Notes: generated from the letters alone by a model not told the origin. Counted from the stretch's first letter, positions 7,494 to 16,542 are shown. The stretch: 64,000 bases of DNA from B10-G9 sp963712165 (GCA_963712165.1 CAVQGY010000004.1:1-64000), one strand, 5' to 3'. A program made the numbers and translations.

Positions 7494-7931
7494 GTGTCAA
7501 AACCCAAGTTGACGAGTTTGTTAAAACCTACGGTTTCAACACCGTTCCATATTGATTTTGACTGGTGGATGCAGCACGACCGCTCCTGGCGGGTGCATTT
7601 ACGGAGCTGCATGTGTGAAGAGCACCAGGAAATGTATGCCGAGCTTTCCGGGGATGAGCAAGTCGACTGGATCGACCCCGAAACAGCGGAAGTGCAGTCT
7701 GTGGATGGGCTGCAGCACACTTTGATCTCCCACTGCGCCAGGCAGGAGCAGTTCATCACCGAGCATACCACCCTGACTGAAGCGTTATTCCGCACTTTCC
7801 TGGCTAATGGCAACCAGTCCCTTTCACCAGCCCAGCTGGCAGAGGCTCTGGACCGACCGCCAATGAAGATCCTGCAGACCATTTCAGGCACCCGGGTCTA
7901 TAAAGGGATCAGACCAGCACCGGGAAAATAG
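7494..7931 (+). CDS. Unrecognised protein, 145 aa, paired with the 5880 gene
   Basis: Starts at GTG with a clear AAGGAGA six bases upstream. The product is soluble, with aromatic-rich FHIDFDWWMQHDRSW near residue 18, then CMCEEH, an acidic mid-region, and a C-terminal helical segment (LSPAQLAEALDRPPMKILQTI) resembling a winged-helix or HTH unit. Two cysteines and nearby histidines could bind a metal. It follows the 527-aa gene after 30 nt, so the two probably form an operon and work together. No function can be assigned. Confidence 0.75.
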   Translation: MSKPKLTSLLKPTVSTPFHIDFDWWMQHDRSWRVHLRSCMCEEHQEMYAELSGDEQVDWIDPETAEVQSVDGLQHTLISHCARQEQFITEHTTLTEALFRTFLANGNQSLSPAQLAEALDRPPMKILQTISGTRVYKGIRPAPGK

Positions 7932-7949
7932 CCGGCACAAAAATAACCT

Positions 7950-8022
7950 GCCCTCGTAGCTCAATGGACAGAGCACCGGACTTCTAATCCGACGGTTGTA
8001 GGTTCGATTCCTACCGAGGGCG
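7950..8022 (+). tRNA. tRNA-Arg (anticodon TCT)
   Basis: Full cloverleaf by eye: acceptor GCCCTCG/CGAGGGC, D arm GCTC/GAGC, anticodon loop CTTCTAA with TCT, 5-nt variable loop, T arm GTAGG-TTCGATT-CCTAC, discriminator G. The anticodon stem has one C-A mismatch at its outer pair. CCA is not encoded (CCT follows). It reads AGA codons. Confidence 0.96.
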
Positions 8023-8183
8023 CCTGAACCTCAAGGATTGTTTCTAAAGCTTTCTTTGCCCTGAACCTGGGGAAAAGGAGGCTTTTTGTTATGTTTGGGA
8101 GAGAGACTGAGCAGAGGATTTTGTTATGAATCAAATGCACAAAAGATCTATGGAACGGTGGATCAATACCTATAAGTTATGTA

Positions 8184-8474
8184 TTAAGGCTGGATCAAGT
8201 TGCGAATAAATCCTAGAAATAGGGAACCTGCCAGAATGAATGGAATGAATGAAAAGAAGAATATGGTTTGTCTGTTGCCACCTTTCTTGAACCGGAACCC
8301 TCCCCACATGCCAATCGTTCCCAACACGATCCAAAAATATAGTTCTAACCCCGATCCAAATTCCAGGCCGAGATCGAATAAGATTCCAATGACCAACGAA
8401 GCCAGAGAGGTTAAGCTGACCAATATCAACCACACCAGCAGGAAATCGATTTTTGGTTTTTTGTTCACAGTCAT
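8184..8474 (-). CDS. Small three-helix membrane protein
   Basis: A 96-residue integral membrane protein with hydrophobic segments at about 10-32, 44-58 and 70-90 and a basic FRFKKGGNRQ loop between the last two. I chose the ATG at 8474 (MTVNKKPKID), since GGGAGA lies just upstream; an earlier in-frame start at 8489 lacks one. A TATACT box (8494-8499) may be its -10. No family is recognised. It is a single gene between the tRNA and a divergent phosphoesterase. Confidence 0.65.
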   Translation of the reverse strand: MTVNKKPKIDFLLVWLILVSLTSLASLVIGILFDLGLEFGSGLELYFWIVLGTIGMWGGFRFKKGGNRQTIFFFSFIPFILAGSLFLGFIRNLIQP

Positions 8475-8585
8475 ATCATCTCCCATCAATCTCAGTATAC
8501 ATTAACAAATACGTGGAAAGGTCGATAACCGGGGATCCGGTTTCAATAACCGTTGCCTGTAGAGTAAGACACCTATCAATGTTCA

Positions 8586-8614
8586 ACCTCCGAGGTCGAG
8601 TCAACCTCGGAGGT
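8586..8614. repeat. 11-bp inverted repeat, 7-nt loop
   Basis: ACCTCCGAGGT (8586-8596) and ACCTCGGAGGT (8604-8614) are exact reverse complements. Each arm is itself nearly palindromic. It lies upstream of the phosphoesterase start (8637) and could be an operator, a hairpin in the leader, or a dispersed palindrome. Confidence 0.5.
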
Positions 8615-8636
8615 CTCTCCCTATGATATATTATCT

Positions 8637-9521
8637 ATGGTTAAGTGTATCCCTCTAGCCCCTTGTGTCCTTATGCGCGATTGTTATTTTGTATCCGATC
8701 TCCATGGCAGAAAAAACCGCTATCTTTCCCTGTTTAAGAGAATCCTGGAAGGACAACCAGAGGCGGTTTTCCTGGGAGGGGATCTATTCCCAGGCATGGA
8801 GACCCAAAATGAGGGGGACTTTCTGGCTGATTTTTTAGCACCAGGTTTTGAGGGGATCAAGAAGGAACTGGGGGATGATTATCCCCGCGTATTTCTTATC
8901 CTCGGGAATGATGATAATAAACTTCACGAGCAATGGCTGCTGGGTGAATCCGATCTCTGGGAATATATCCACTACCAGTCTGTGGAGTTCGGGGAATTTA
9001 AGATATTTGGCTACAACTATGTACCCCCGACTCCGTTCCTAAATAAGGACTGGGAGCGTTATGATATCTCCCGATATGTTGATCCGGGATGTATCTCCCC
9101 GGAAGAAGGTTGGCATTCTCAACCGGAACCTCGCAACTTGATAGAATATGCGACCATCCAGAAAGACCTGGTCGATCTAACCGGGGAAGAGGATCTGTCA
9201 CGGGCTGTTTTTCTATTCCATTCCCCACCTTACCAAACCAGGTTGGATCGGGCAGCTCTGGATGGAAAAATGGTTGATCACACCCCGCTGGACGTGAATG
9301 TAGGCAGTATCGCGATCAAAGATTTTATCCTGGACAGGGAACCCTGGCTGACTCTGCACGGCCATGTGCATGAATCTCCCCGCCTGACTGGGGCTTGGAT
9401 AGATCAGCTTGGAAAGACCATTTGTTTGTCTGCAGCCCATGACGGTCCAGAACTTGCGCTGGTGTGTTTTCCACTGGAAGAACCAGCCCGGGCAGTGAGA
9501 GAATTGATCCCTTCACCTTAG
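8637..9521 (+). CDS. Calcineurin-like metallophosphoesterase
   Basis: A 294-residue metal-dependent phosphoesterase. The dimetal motifs are present in order: SDLHG, GGDLF, GNDD (variant of GNHD), FHSPP and HGHVH. The substrate is unknown. The start is uncertain: ATG 8637 is used here, but ATG 8673 (MRDCYFVSDLHG) fits the usual family start better; neither has a Shine-Dalgarno sequence. A TATATT box ends 4 nt before 8637, so a leaderless message is possible. The gene converges with the ATP-grasp operon on the other strand, with only 24 nt between stops. Confidence 0.88.
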   Translation: MVKCIPLAPCVLMRDCYFVSDLHGRKNRYLSLFKRILEGQPEAVFLGGDLFPGMETQNEGDFLADFLAPGFEGIKKELGDDYPRVFLILGNDDNKLHEQWLLGESDLWEYIHYQSVEFGEFKIFGYNYVPPTPFLNKDWERYDISRYVDPGCISPEEGWHSQPEPRNLIEYATIQKDLVDLTGEEDLSRAVFLFHSPPYQTRLDRAALDGKMVDHTPLDVNVGSIAIKDFILDREPWLTLHGHVHESPRLTGAWIDQLGKTICLSAAHDGPELALVCFPLEEPARAVRELIPSP

Positions 9522-9545
9522 CCGACATTATCAGACCAATCTAAA

Positions 9546-12500
9546 TCATTCCTTGGTAGTCCCCATTGGTAAGGGGAAGGCCGCATCGGTGGTTGCACCG
9601 ATTTTTACGGCATAGCTGGTTCGGTTCTTAATATCCTCATCAGATACGAAGTTGATATTCAATAAGCCGCCTGTCGCATAGCCGGTCCTTCTGCGGTTTA
9701 TCTCATCCAGGCTCAGGCTCCATCCTTCCAGCCATAGTGTCAGATCATCCTTTTGCTCATCCGTCCCGGTAAAGTGGATGATCAGATCTATATCGCTTTG
9801 CGGCCCGGCCGTGGCATTCTTCGTGCTTCCGAAAAGATATATCCCCTTTACACCGAATCTGGCAGGATCGAGTTTGGCGGCCAGCTGTTCTGCCGTCTGG
9901 AATCGCCAGCGCCAGTGATCCTCAACAGATCGTCGCCGATTGTGGGATCTGGGTTTGGAGATAACCTCACGGGTTTCATCCTCCTGCGCCAGCAACCCTA
10001 CAGCGAGGTTCTGATCAGCGTTCATCAGGATATGGAGCAGTTTCCCCCCAGATGCGTTCTTAATATCTATCACGTGGATGATATCACTCAGACGAGCATA
10101 ATCAGGGACCAGCTCATGAAAGATATTTGGCGTTTGAGTTAGGAATTCTGTATTGAATCGAACACCTTTATGGTCAGGGTAGATCGGCAAATAGCGGATG
10201 GATGACTCAACCAGATCCTGGAAGAAATGGGTCCCGAAAGAAAGGTCCGGGGTGTAATCGCCCTGCTTGAGGGCAATTTCGATCAAGGCAGCAGTATTGC
10301 TGATATCTGAATATGTGACATTAACACCCAGCTTGATGTCGCCCCGGCTGCCCCAGCGGCCTGGTCCCATGAGGATGAACTTCCTTTTGGTGAGGATCTT
10401 GTTCAAGCGTCCGATGGCCCGGCCGACATCCAGCATTTCCTCCCGGGTGGGGATCTGGCCGTAAGCGATCGGGTCTACATAAACAATATGGCTGATGTTC
10501 GGAATGGTGCCATTGGTGATATAGCGTTTGGCAGAAAAGATGATTTCCTCATCGGGAATCGCTGCAGGGATATCAGCTGGTATATTTTCACTTCCATAAC
10601 TCTGTGAGCGGCACTGAAGCAGGTAGAATTCCTCACCATCACAGGCAAATTCGATATCAATGGGATGATTGAGCTGTTCCTCGAGTTCTGTCAGGACCAA
10701 ACGAAGAAGGGATAGGAACTCTGTTTGATTGAAGAGACCATCAAAGGTGAAAACCAGCTTGTCGTTATCGAAATCCGGTCCCAATCCTGTGGGGACCCGG
10801 GTCTGATCCTCGCTGATGATCGAAACCAGATTCTTGATGCCTGGGTATTCCTTTCCGTACTCACTTAGAAGTTGATCGATATCGATGGATTCGAAGGCGC
10901 CTCTTTCAAGGTTGATAACATCTATTTTCCGGGGCGAATAACGCAGGGTTTCTTCCAGTGTTTTGTTCAACCGCAAACCAGGCTGTCCGGGCGCGATCAT
11001 GATGGGATAGTCGTCAGTCAGCCTGTCAACTGCCCTGGTGCCCAAACCTGGCACGATGCGCACTAACCCATCCTCTTTATTAATTCTGTTCGACCAGCGG
11101 AATTCGTTCTGGCTGAAGGCTACACCTGCAAAGGCCGGGAAATAATAAGGGCCCACGCGCCGACCGACGACCTCCTGGATCAGGATCCCCATCTCTTCGT
11201 GGTGGTCGATCAATTGATGTTCGTAACGGTATTCGATCGGATCCGGCCCAAATAAGGAGGCATATACCTCGACGATGGCGTCCATCAGGCTGGCCAGGCG
11301 CTCCTCCTTGCTCCCCTGGTTGGACACAAAGAGACTTTTGTATTTCCCGGCGAAGGACATGCCAACCTGGTCTTCCAACAGGCTGGAGCTGCGGACGATC
11401 AGCGGAACGTCTCCAAAATCATCCAGAGCTACGGATAGCCCTTTGACGATATCTGGCGGGAGAGGCGCATTTTTGAAGACATGGATGAGATAAGGATATT
11501 CCTGGCGGATCTCCCCCATATTGAGGTATTTATGTTCAATGATCTCTTCCAGGTTGTTTTGCTCGATAAAGGAAAAGATCACGTCAGATACGATATACCA
11601 GGTTTTAGGTGTCTTGACCTTTTCAAAAAGCTCCTGATTGCGCAGTGCTTTTTGGATCACTTCCATAGCCAGGAAGATCCCGGCACCCTTGCCGCCGAGT
11701 TTGCCGAAGCTGCCAGATTGATAGATGGTCCGCTTGGAGAGATGATGGAAATCCTTGATGTCGATATGCTTCTTGGCGCTCTGAACATAACTATCTTGTG
11801 TGCTGAGCAGCCGCCTGATCAAGGCCATTTGCACGCTTCGTTTTCTGGCTTCGGATAATTCTATTCCCTGGTTCGATAGTTGGATAAAGCGGTCCAGCGC
11901 GCCCAGGATCTCATTCAGGGAGCGGTTGGGCTGCACCAGTGTGTTGACCAGGAAGCCTGTTTGATCTTCCCGGATCCACCGCTGAATGCTGGAAAATAGC
12001 TCCTCTTCATCAAGGAATTTTTCTGCCAGGTCAAAAACGGCATCAAGTGTGCCTACGGCTTCCTTGTCCACTTTGAATTCATATGGAAAATTCGTTTCCA
12101 GAATTTCCCGATCCTCCCTATAGGCCGAGCTGAACAGAGTCCACAGTCCCTCTGCTTCCTTGATGCCGTGGTCACACATATAGTGGACCATTTTTCGGGC
12201 TATGGTTATCAGCAGATCAGGATCGGTCTTTTTCAACAAACCGAGTACGACCCGCCAGCCTGCACCTGATTCAGCGTCAATTCTGGACCGTTTCTCGAAT
12301 ACATCCTGCAGACGATTCTGCAGCAGATAATTACCCAATTGGTCTGCAATGGTATTGATCAACCTGCGCTCTTCCCTTAAAAACGGTCCCTCATCGCGTT
12401 CTGGCTTTTCTTCCAGGTAATAAACGCTGATCTGCCCCACTGCTTGATCCTGAACAATGATATCGGAATGCTGGGTCCAAGGAGAAAGGGTAAAGTTCTC

Positions 12501-12722
12501 GCTCTGGTAGGTCTTCTCGCCAAGTTTGATCTGGCAGACACATATTTCAGGATACTGCCATCCTGGGGGAATGACCTTGATGATCCGCCTGAAGGATTCA
12601 TCCTGGTTGATCCCGGATTGGGTCAGGGTTTCTTGAACTTCATAGAGACAATTGAGCTCTTTGGCTCTTTCCTTCAGTTCATCTACCAGGTTGTTGAGAG
12701 GTTTGGTTGGATATTCAGTCAT
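9546..12722 (-). CDS. GAF-like / PEP-synthase ATP-grasp / nucleotidyltransferase protein
   Basis: A 1058-residue multidomain protein. Residues 20-140 look like a GAF sensor domain. A PPDK_N ATP-grasp fold follows, with LGGKGAG at 342, an IVRSSSLLEDQ loop with R444, and an IDIEF...LLQCRS strand with E691. About residues 760-880 share a GxGRWGS...THFFQDL extension with the upstream paralogue. The C-terminus is a pol-beta-type nucleotidyltransferase with G965-S966 and D977/D979. The phosphohistidine domain and the PEP/pyruvate barrel are both absent, so this is not a PEP synthase. The ATG abuts the stop of the upstream gene (TAAATG). A regulatory phosphotransferase or nucleotidylating enzyme tied to gdhA is an inference. 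Confidence 0.85.
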   Translation of the reverse strand: MTEYPTKPLNNLVDELKERAKELNCLYEVQETLTQSGINQDESFRRIIKVIPPGWQYPEICVCQIKLGEKTYQSENFTLSPWTQHSDIIVQDQAVGQISVYYLEEKPERDEGPFLREERRLINTIADQLGNYLLQNRLQDVFEKRSRIDAESGAGWRVVLGLLKKTDPDLLITIARKMVHYMCDHGIKEAEGLWTLFSSAYREDREILETNFPYEFKVDKEAVGTLDAVFDLAEKFLDEEELFSSIQRWIREDQTGFLVNTLVQPNRSLNEILGALDRFIQLSNQGIELSEARKRSVQMALIRRLLSTQDSYVQSAKKHIDIKDFHHLSKRTIYQSGSFGKLGGKGAGIFLAMEVIQKALRNQELFEKVKTPKTWYIVSDVIFSFIEQNNLEEIIEHKYLNMGEIRQEYPYLIHVFKNAPLPPDIVKGLSVALDDFGDVPLIVRSSSLLEDQVGMSFAGKYKSLFVSNQGSKEERLASLMDAIVEVYASLFGPDPIEYRYEHQLIDHHEEMGILIQEVVGRRVGPYYFPAFAGVAFSQNEFRWSNRINKEDGLVRIVPGLGTRAVDRLTDDYPIMIAPGQPGLRLNKTLEETLRYSPRKIDVINLERGAFESIDIDQLLSEYGKEYPGIKNLVSIISEDQTRVPTGLGPDFDNDKLVFTFDGLFNQTEFLSLLRLVLTELEEQLNHPIDIEFACDGEEFYLLQCRSQSYGSENIPADIPAAIPDEEIIFSAKRYITNGTIPNISHIVYVDPIAYGQIPTREEMLDVGRAIGRLNKILTKRKFILMGPGRWGSRGDIKLGVNVTYSDISNTAALIEIALKQGDYTPDLSFGTHFFQDLVESSIRYLPIYPDHKGVRFNTEFLTQTPNIFHELVPDYARLSDIIHVIDIKNASGGKLLHILMNADQNLAVGLLAQEDETREVISKPRSHNRRRSVEDHWRWRFQTAEQLAAKLDPARFGVKGIYLFGSTKNATAGPQSDIDLIIHFTGTDEQKDDLTLWLEGWSLSLDEINRRRTGYATGGLLNINFVSDEDIKNRTSYAVKIGATTDAAFPLPMGTTKE

Positions 12723-14471
12723 TTACACCTCGGGTTTCCGGATCAGGCCCCGGCTGGATCTTCCATCTATTTTAATGGATAATGGCTGAGCTGAACGGAC
12801 GTGGCGGACGAAATTACCATGCTGGATTTCTGTCTGCCCAGCGAGCCATTTCCAGTCCAGCTGATATTGGCTAGCCTTAGGCATCGCCATATAATTCACA
12901 CCCAGGCTGGTTAGATTATGGAAGAAGTGCGATCCCTGGCTCATATCGACACTGAAGTCATCTTGATAGGTTTCTATGATCACCCGGGTGCCAGAAATTT
13001 GCCCCCAGTTAACCGGGATGCCCAGCCAGGGATCAGAGCTTCCCAGCCTGCCAAAAACGATTAAGATATAGGGCCGGTCCTCCTTCACGAGGAGGGAGTT
13101 GATCTCCTCTAATTCGATCGCGATCTTCCGGGTTTGAGCCAGTTCAAATAGGTCAGGGACCACATAAACGATATCGTATATATCATCCAGAGAACCATTG
13201 CCGAGGGCGTTTTCCGAAGCCGCCAGCAGGTTGTCGCTCTTCAAATCATCCGCATCCAAGTGGATTTTCTGGGATGAGACAACCATTGAGCGAACCTGCA
13301 GCAGTCCCAGGGAAGGAGGGTTGAATGTCATGGCAAATTCGATTTCAACGGGATTTTCCAGTTTACCCTCACAAACTTTTAAGATCCCCTTGATCAGGTC
13401 ATTTAGAGGTATCTTATTCATTTGTAGCAAAGGACTGAAGTTTAACGCTCTGGGACCAGGGTTCACCATCCCTGGCACCAAGCGGTCCGATTGGGGATCA
13501 TAGGTGGAACAGATATAACCCAGGGTTCCATCATGTTCTGCAGCGGCGAGGTTCTCATGGACCAGATACTCGGTCTCCCGGATGGGATCGTAATTCAATG
13601 GAGTTCCCATATTTATCGCCCAAAAACCTTTCTGGCTGTTTTTGAGGAGCTCATTGACAGAACCATATGGGGGTCCGACCCGGGGACGGGCAGGGGAGTA
13701 GGACCATACTATGCCCCCATCCACAATGGTCTTTCCCAGTCCCAGGGCCAGGCTGACCACCCCATCTTCCGGTTTGGCGCGCCCGACCGGATAATAGTTA
13801 TAGGAGCGAGCCACACCAGATAACTCCGGGTAGAAGCGGACATGATGCCGGCTGCCAACCACATCCTGAATAATGACGGCCATTTTTTCCTCAGAATGCG
13901 TGTGGCCAGTGGCAACCCGGTAGCTTTTTGCGCTGTTAAAAAAAGTCGAGGCAAAGATATACTTGATGGCCTCGGATAATTTCTGAAAACGGATTCCCGG
14001 ATCAAACTGGTGGTTGGGAATCATCTTTGTAGAATATATTCCCGCGAAGGGCTCAAATGTGGCGTCTTCCAGCAGGCTGGATGATCTAATAGCCAGGGGG
14101 GTTCTAACCTTCTCAATCAGAGCGTGAAGGTCACCCAGGAACTGGAAGGGCAGCTCACCATTCTGGAAAGCATGAGCGATTTGATCATCTGTATACTCGC
14201 CGTCGCGGTAGCGGGAGAGGTCGTTTTTTTCCACAAAGGCGTCAAAAACGCCGCTGCGAAGCACTGTCAGGGCGGGAACTCCAACAGTCACATCCCCGTA
14301 AATAGGTTTTAATTGGTCAGATGAGAGCAGCTGGTCTAACAGGACCAGCCCGCGGGCTTTCCCGCCGATTTCCCCCGAACCAATCACCCGGATGCGATCA
14401 GCCGGGTCATTGGATATCCGGTCAAAGGGCACGAGCTTTTGAAGCGGAGAAGGCTCCGAGTTTGTATTCAT
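12723..14471 (-). CDS. PEP-synthase-like ATP-grasp protein (PPDK_N only)
   Basis: A 582-residue paralogue of the central part of the next gene. It carries IGGKARG near residue 36, the LAIRSSSLLEDATFE loop with R129, a VEIEFAM...LLQVRS strand near 374, and the same GRLGSSDPWLG...GSHFFHNL extension near 480-520. The swivelling phosphohistidine domain and the PEP-binding barrel of true PEP synthase or PPDK are missing. It can probably bind ATP and move phosphate to an unknown acceptor. It lies 9 nt after gdhA and directly abuts the 1058-aa gene, so the three form one operon. A TATAAT sequence (14480-14485) at the gdhA stop could act as an internal promoter. Confidence 0.85.
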   Translation of the reverse strand: MNTNSEPSPLQKLVPFDRISNDPADRIRVIGSGEIGGKARGLVLLDQLLSSDQLKPIYGDVTVGVPALTVLRSGVFDAFVEKNDLSRYRDGEYTDDQIAHAFQNGELPFQFLGDLHALIEKVRTPLAIRSSSLLEDATFEPFAGIYSTKMIPNHQFDPGIRFQKLSEAIKYIFASTFFNSAKSYRVATGHTHSEEKMAVIIQDVVGSRHHVRFYPELSGVARSYNYYPVGRAKPEDGVVSLALGLGKTIVDGGIVWSYSPARPRVGPPYGSVNELLKNSQKGFWAINMGTPLNYDPIRETEYLVHENLAAAEHDGTLGYICSTYDPQSDRLVPGMVNPGPRALNFSPLLQMNKIPLNDLIKGILKVCEGKLENPVEIEFAMTFNPPSLGLLQVRSMVVSSQKIHLDADDLKSDNLLAASENALGNGSLDDIYDIVYVVPDLFELAQTRKIAIELEEINSLLVKEDRPYILIVFGRLGSSDPWLGIPVNWGQISGTRVIIETYQDDFSVDMSQGSHFFHNLTSLGVNYMAMPKASQYQLDWKWLAGQTEIQHGNFVRHVRSAQPLSIKIDGRSSRGLIRKPEV

Positions 14472-14480
14472 GAACTCATA

Positions 14481-15767
14481 TTATACCCATCCCCGGGCCC
14501 GGCAGGCCTTGGCAACTCGATCTACGGAGATCATATAGGCGGCATCGCGCATAAATAGTTTATTGGCCTGGGCAAATTTGCTCACTGCCAGATATGCATT
14601 GGTCATTTTCAGATCAAGTTTTCCAAGGGTCTCTTCTTTGGCCCAGTAATAATTCTGGTTGCTCTGGACTTGTTCGAAATAACTGCAGGTCACTCCACCA
14701 GCATTGGCCAGAAAATCGGGGATCACCAGAATTCCGCGTTCTTTGATGATCTCGTCAGCCTCCGGGGTAGTCGGGCCATTGGCTCCTTCAGCGATGATCT
14801 TCACCTGCCTGGAGATCTTGGGGGCTGTTTCCCCGGTGATCTGGTTTTCCAGGGCAGAGGGGACGAGCAGATCCACATCCTGCTCCAACCAGGCGCCGCT
14901 TTCCTCGATCTCAAAGCCCAAATCTTGGGCCTGTGTTTTGTCAATTTCACCAAAGTGATTGGTGATTCCTCGTAGTTTCTCCAGGTCAAAGCCATCTTTT
15001 TTTATAAAGGAATAGGCTTTCCCTTCCTGTTGGTTCCAGCAGGATACGCATACTGGTTTGCCGCCCATCTGCTGGAAGAGCTCGATAGCATATTGGGAAA
15101 CGTTTCCAAAACCCTGGAAGCTGGCTGTCGTCTTCTGGATATCAACACCCAGTTCTTTCATGGACTCGCGGACGGTTATCATCACCCCGTACCCGGTTGC
15201 CTCTGTCCGACCCAGCGATCCACCCATGCCCACTGGTTTTCCGGTAATGAAGCCGGGGAATTTTCCACCATGGATTGTTTCGTATTCATCGAGCATCCAC
15301 AACATATGCTGGGAATTGGTCATCACATCGGGGGCTGGCACATCGGATAATGGGCCAACATTTTTTGCCAGGGCTCTGACCCAACCTCGGCAGAGCCTTT
15401 CCTGTTCGTTTAAACTGAGATCATGAGGATCACAGATCACCCCGCCTTTTCCACCGCCAAGTGGAATATCTACCACGGCGCATTTCCAGGTCATCCACAT
15501 CGATAAAGCCCTGACGGTATCGATGGTTTCCTGGGGATGGAATCGAATGCCGCCTTTGCTCGGGCCCCGGGCATCATTATGCTGCACCCGGAAACCCTGG
15601 AAGATCCTCATTGAACCATCGTCCATCCGGACAGGGATGCTGAAATGGAATTCACGCAGAGGGACCCTTAACAGATCTCTGGTCGCCTGGTCCAGTTCAA
15701 GCAGTTCTGCGGCGTTATCAAACTGCTTCTGGGCTATGGTATAGGGGTTGTAAGAAGAATCGCTCAT
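14481..15767 (-). CDS. gdhA: Glutamate dehydrogenase (Glu/Leu/Phe/Val family)
   Basis: NAD(P)-dependent dehydrogenase that interconverts glutamate with 2-oxoglutarate and ammonia. The 428 residues fit the short hexameric class. Visible are the substrate-site GPSKGGIRFHP, the MTWKCAVVDIPLGGGKGG segment with catalytic lysines, PAPDVMT, and a Rossmann GFGNVSQ turn in the C-terminal half. Leucine or phenylalanine dehydrogenases are shorter, so glutamate is the most likely substrate. It is the first gene of an operon with two ATP-grasp proteins, which hints at joint control of nitrogen metabolism. A -35/-10 pair lies at 15810-15838; AAAGGA is 11 nt before the ATG. Confidence 0.93.
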   Translation of the reverse strand: MSDSSYNPYTIAQKQFDNAAELLELDQATRDLLRVPLREFHFSIPVRMDDGSMRIFQGFRVQHNDARGPSKGGIRFHPQETIDTVRALSMWMTWKCAVVDIPLGGGKGGVICDPHDLSLNEQERLCRGWVRALAKNVGPLSDVPAPDVMTNSQHMLWMLDEYETIHGGKFPGFITGKPVGMGGSLGRTEATGYGVMITVRESMKELGVDIQKTTASFQGFGNVSQYAIELFQQMGGKPVCVSCWNQQEGKAYSFIKKDGFDLEKLRGITNHFGEIDKTQAQDLGFEIEESGAWLEQDVDLLVPSALENQITGETAPKISRQVKIIAEGANGPTTPEADEIIKERGILVIPDFLANAGGVTCSYFEQVQSNQNYYWAKEETLGKLDLKMTNAYLAVSKFAQANKLFMRDAAYMISVDRVAKACRARGWV

Positions 15768-15809
15768 AGGATTGTTTATCCTTTATTTTAGTGTTGCCAA
15801 ATTAACACC

Positions 15810-15838
15810 AGTATCCTATTAGTGCTCTTATTAATCAA
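15810..15838 (-). promoter_or_regulatory. Promoter of the gdhA operon
   Basis: Minus strand: -35 TTGATT (15833-15838), 17-bp spacer, -10 GATACT (15810-15815), about 42 nt before the gdhA start. Spacing is ideal, the -10 is imperfect. Confidence 0.5.
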
Positions 15839-15888
15839 CTGCCGAATTACATGGTTTTATGTGACAATTACTCCCCTTAAATATACCA

Positions 15889-15913
15889 GACCGCAATCAT
15901 CGAAATTGCGGTC
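15889..15913 (-). terminator. Terminator of the ferritin gene
   Basis: GACCGCAAT and ATTGCGGTC form a 9-bp stem with a 7-nt loop, 35 nt after the ferritin stop. On the minus strand an AT-rich stretch with a short T-run follows. Confidence 0.6.
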
Positions 15914-15948
15914 CGGAGGTTATACTTCTCAAGTTCCAGTGTATATGA

Positions 15949-16461
15949 TCAGACTGCTTCCTCTCCATTATCCGGCTGGCGTTGAGCCAATTCCCGATCC
16001 AGCATCAGCAGGCCCTGGTCCGATTGATGGACTCGCTTGATATCCTCGACCACGCCGCCAACATGCTCCTCTTCCTCCACCTGCTCATCAATGAACCACT
16101 GCAGGAATGACAGGCTGGGATAATCCTTTTCCTCCATGGCCAGGCCGTAGAGGTTGTGAATATCCTTGCTAATTTTACGCTCATGTCCCAGCGCGTTCTC
16201 AAACGCTGCCAGGGGTGATTCGAAGGTATCTGGCGGTTCAGCGATGGCCAATAGTTTTACCTTTTCTCCCCGGCTGTGGATGTAATCATAAAAACGGAAG
16301 GCGTGCGCCATTTCCTCTTCAAATTGCATTTTCATCCAGTGGGCGAAGCCGGGAAAATTCTCTGTCTCAAAATAAGCCGCCATCGAAAGATAGATATAGG
16401 CTGATTCCAGCTCATGATGGATCTGATCATTCAACGCCTGGTGCATTTTCTTTGTTAACAT
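15949..16461 (-). CDS. Ferritin
   Basis: A 170-residue non-haem ferritin that oxidises Fe(II) and stores iron in a 24-mer shell. The start is ATG 16461 (MLTKKMHQALND), with GGAGG five bases upstream. The four-helix bundle carries the ferroxidase ligands: HHELESAYIYLSMA, FEEEMAHAFRFYDY and QWFIDEQVEEEEH. The C-terminal tail after that is longer and acidic. It is a single gene with its own promoter, on which a Fur-like half-palindrome is superimposed, and its own terminator. It diverges from lon. Confidence 0.95.
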   Translation of the reverse strand: MLTKKMHQALNDQIHHELESAYIYLSMAAYFETENFPGFAHWMKMQFEEEMAHAFRFYDYIHSRGEKVKLLAIAEPPDTFESPLAAFENALGHERKISKDIHNLYGLAMEEKDYPSLSFLQWFIDEQVEEEEHVGGVVEDIKRVHQSDQGLLMLDRELAQRQPDNGEEAV

Positions 16462-16506
16462 GAATTCCTCCAATCTATACCAATACTCAAAAAGTAAAGT
16501 TAGTGA

Positions 16507-16542
16507 TGATAACAATTATAGGTCAAGCTTATCGGATGACAA
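16507..16542 (-). promoter_or_regulatory. Ferritin promoter with Fur-like box
   Basis: Minus strand: -35 TTGTCA (16537-16542), 16-bp spacer, -10 TATAAT (16515-16520). The sequence 16507-16521 (TGATAACAATTATAG) matches 11 of 14 positions of a TGATAAT-N-ATTATCA Fur core and covers the -10. The promoter is well supported; Fur control is a tentative inference. Confidence 0.55.

Noticed and set aside
8200..8505. Plus-strand frame opposite the small membrane protein
   Set aside because: The minus-strand frame has a ribosome site, a possible -10 and three hydrophobic helices; the plus frame has none of these.
9753..10142. Plus-strand frame inside the 1058-aa gene
   Set aside because: Antisense shadow without ribosome site or domain features.
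12723..14471. True PEP synthase or pyruvate phosphate dikinase
   Set aside because: Only the ATP-grasp part is present; no phosphohistidine motif or PEP-binding barrel follows.
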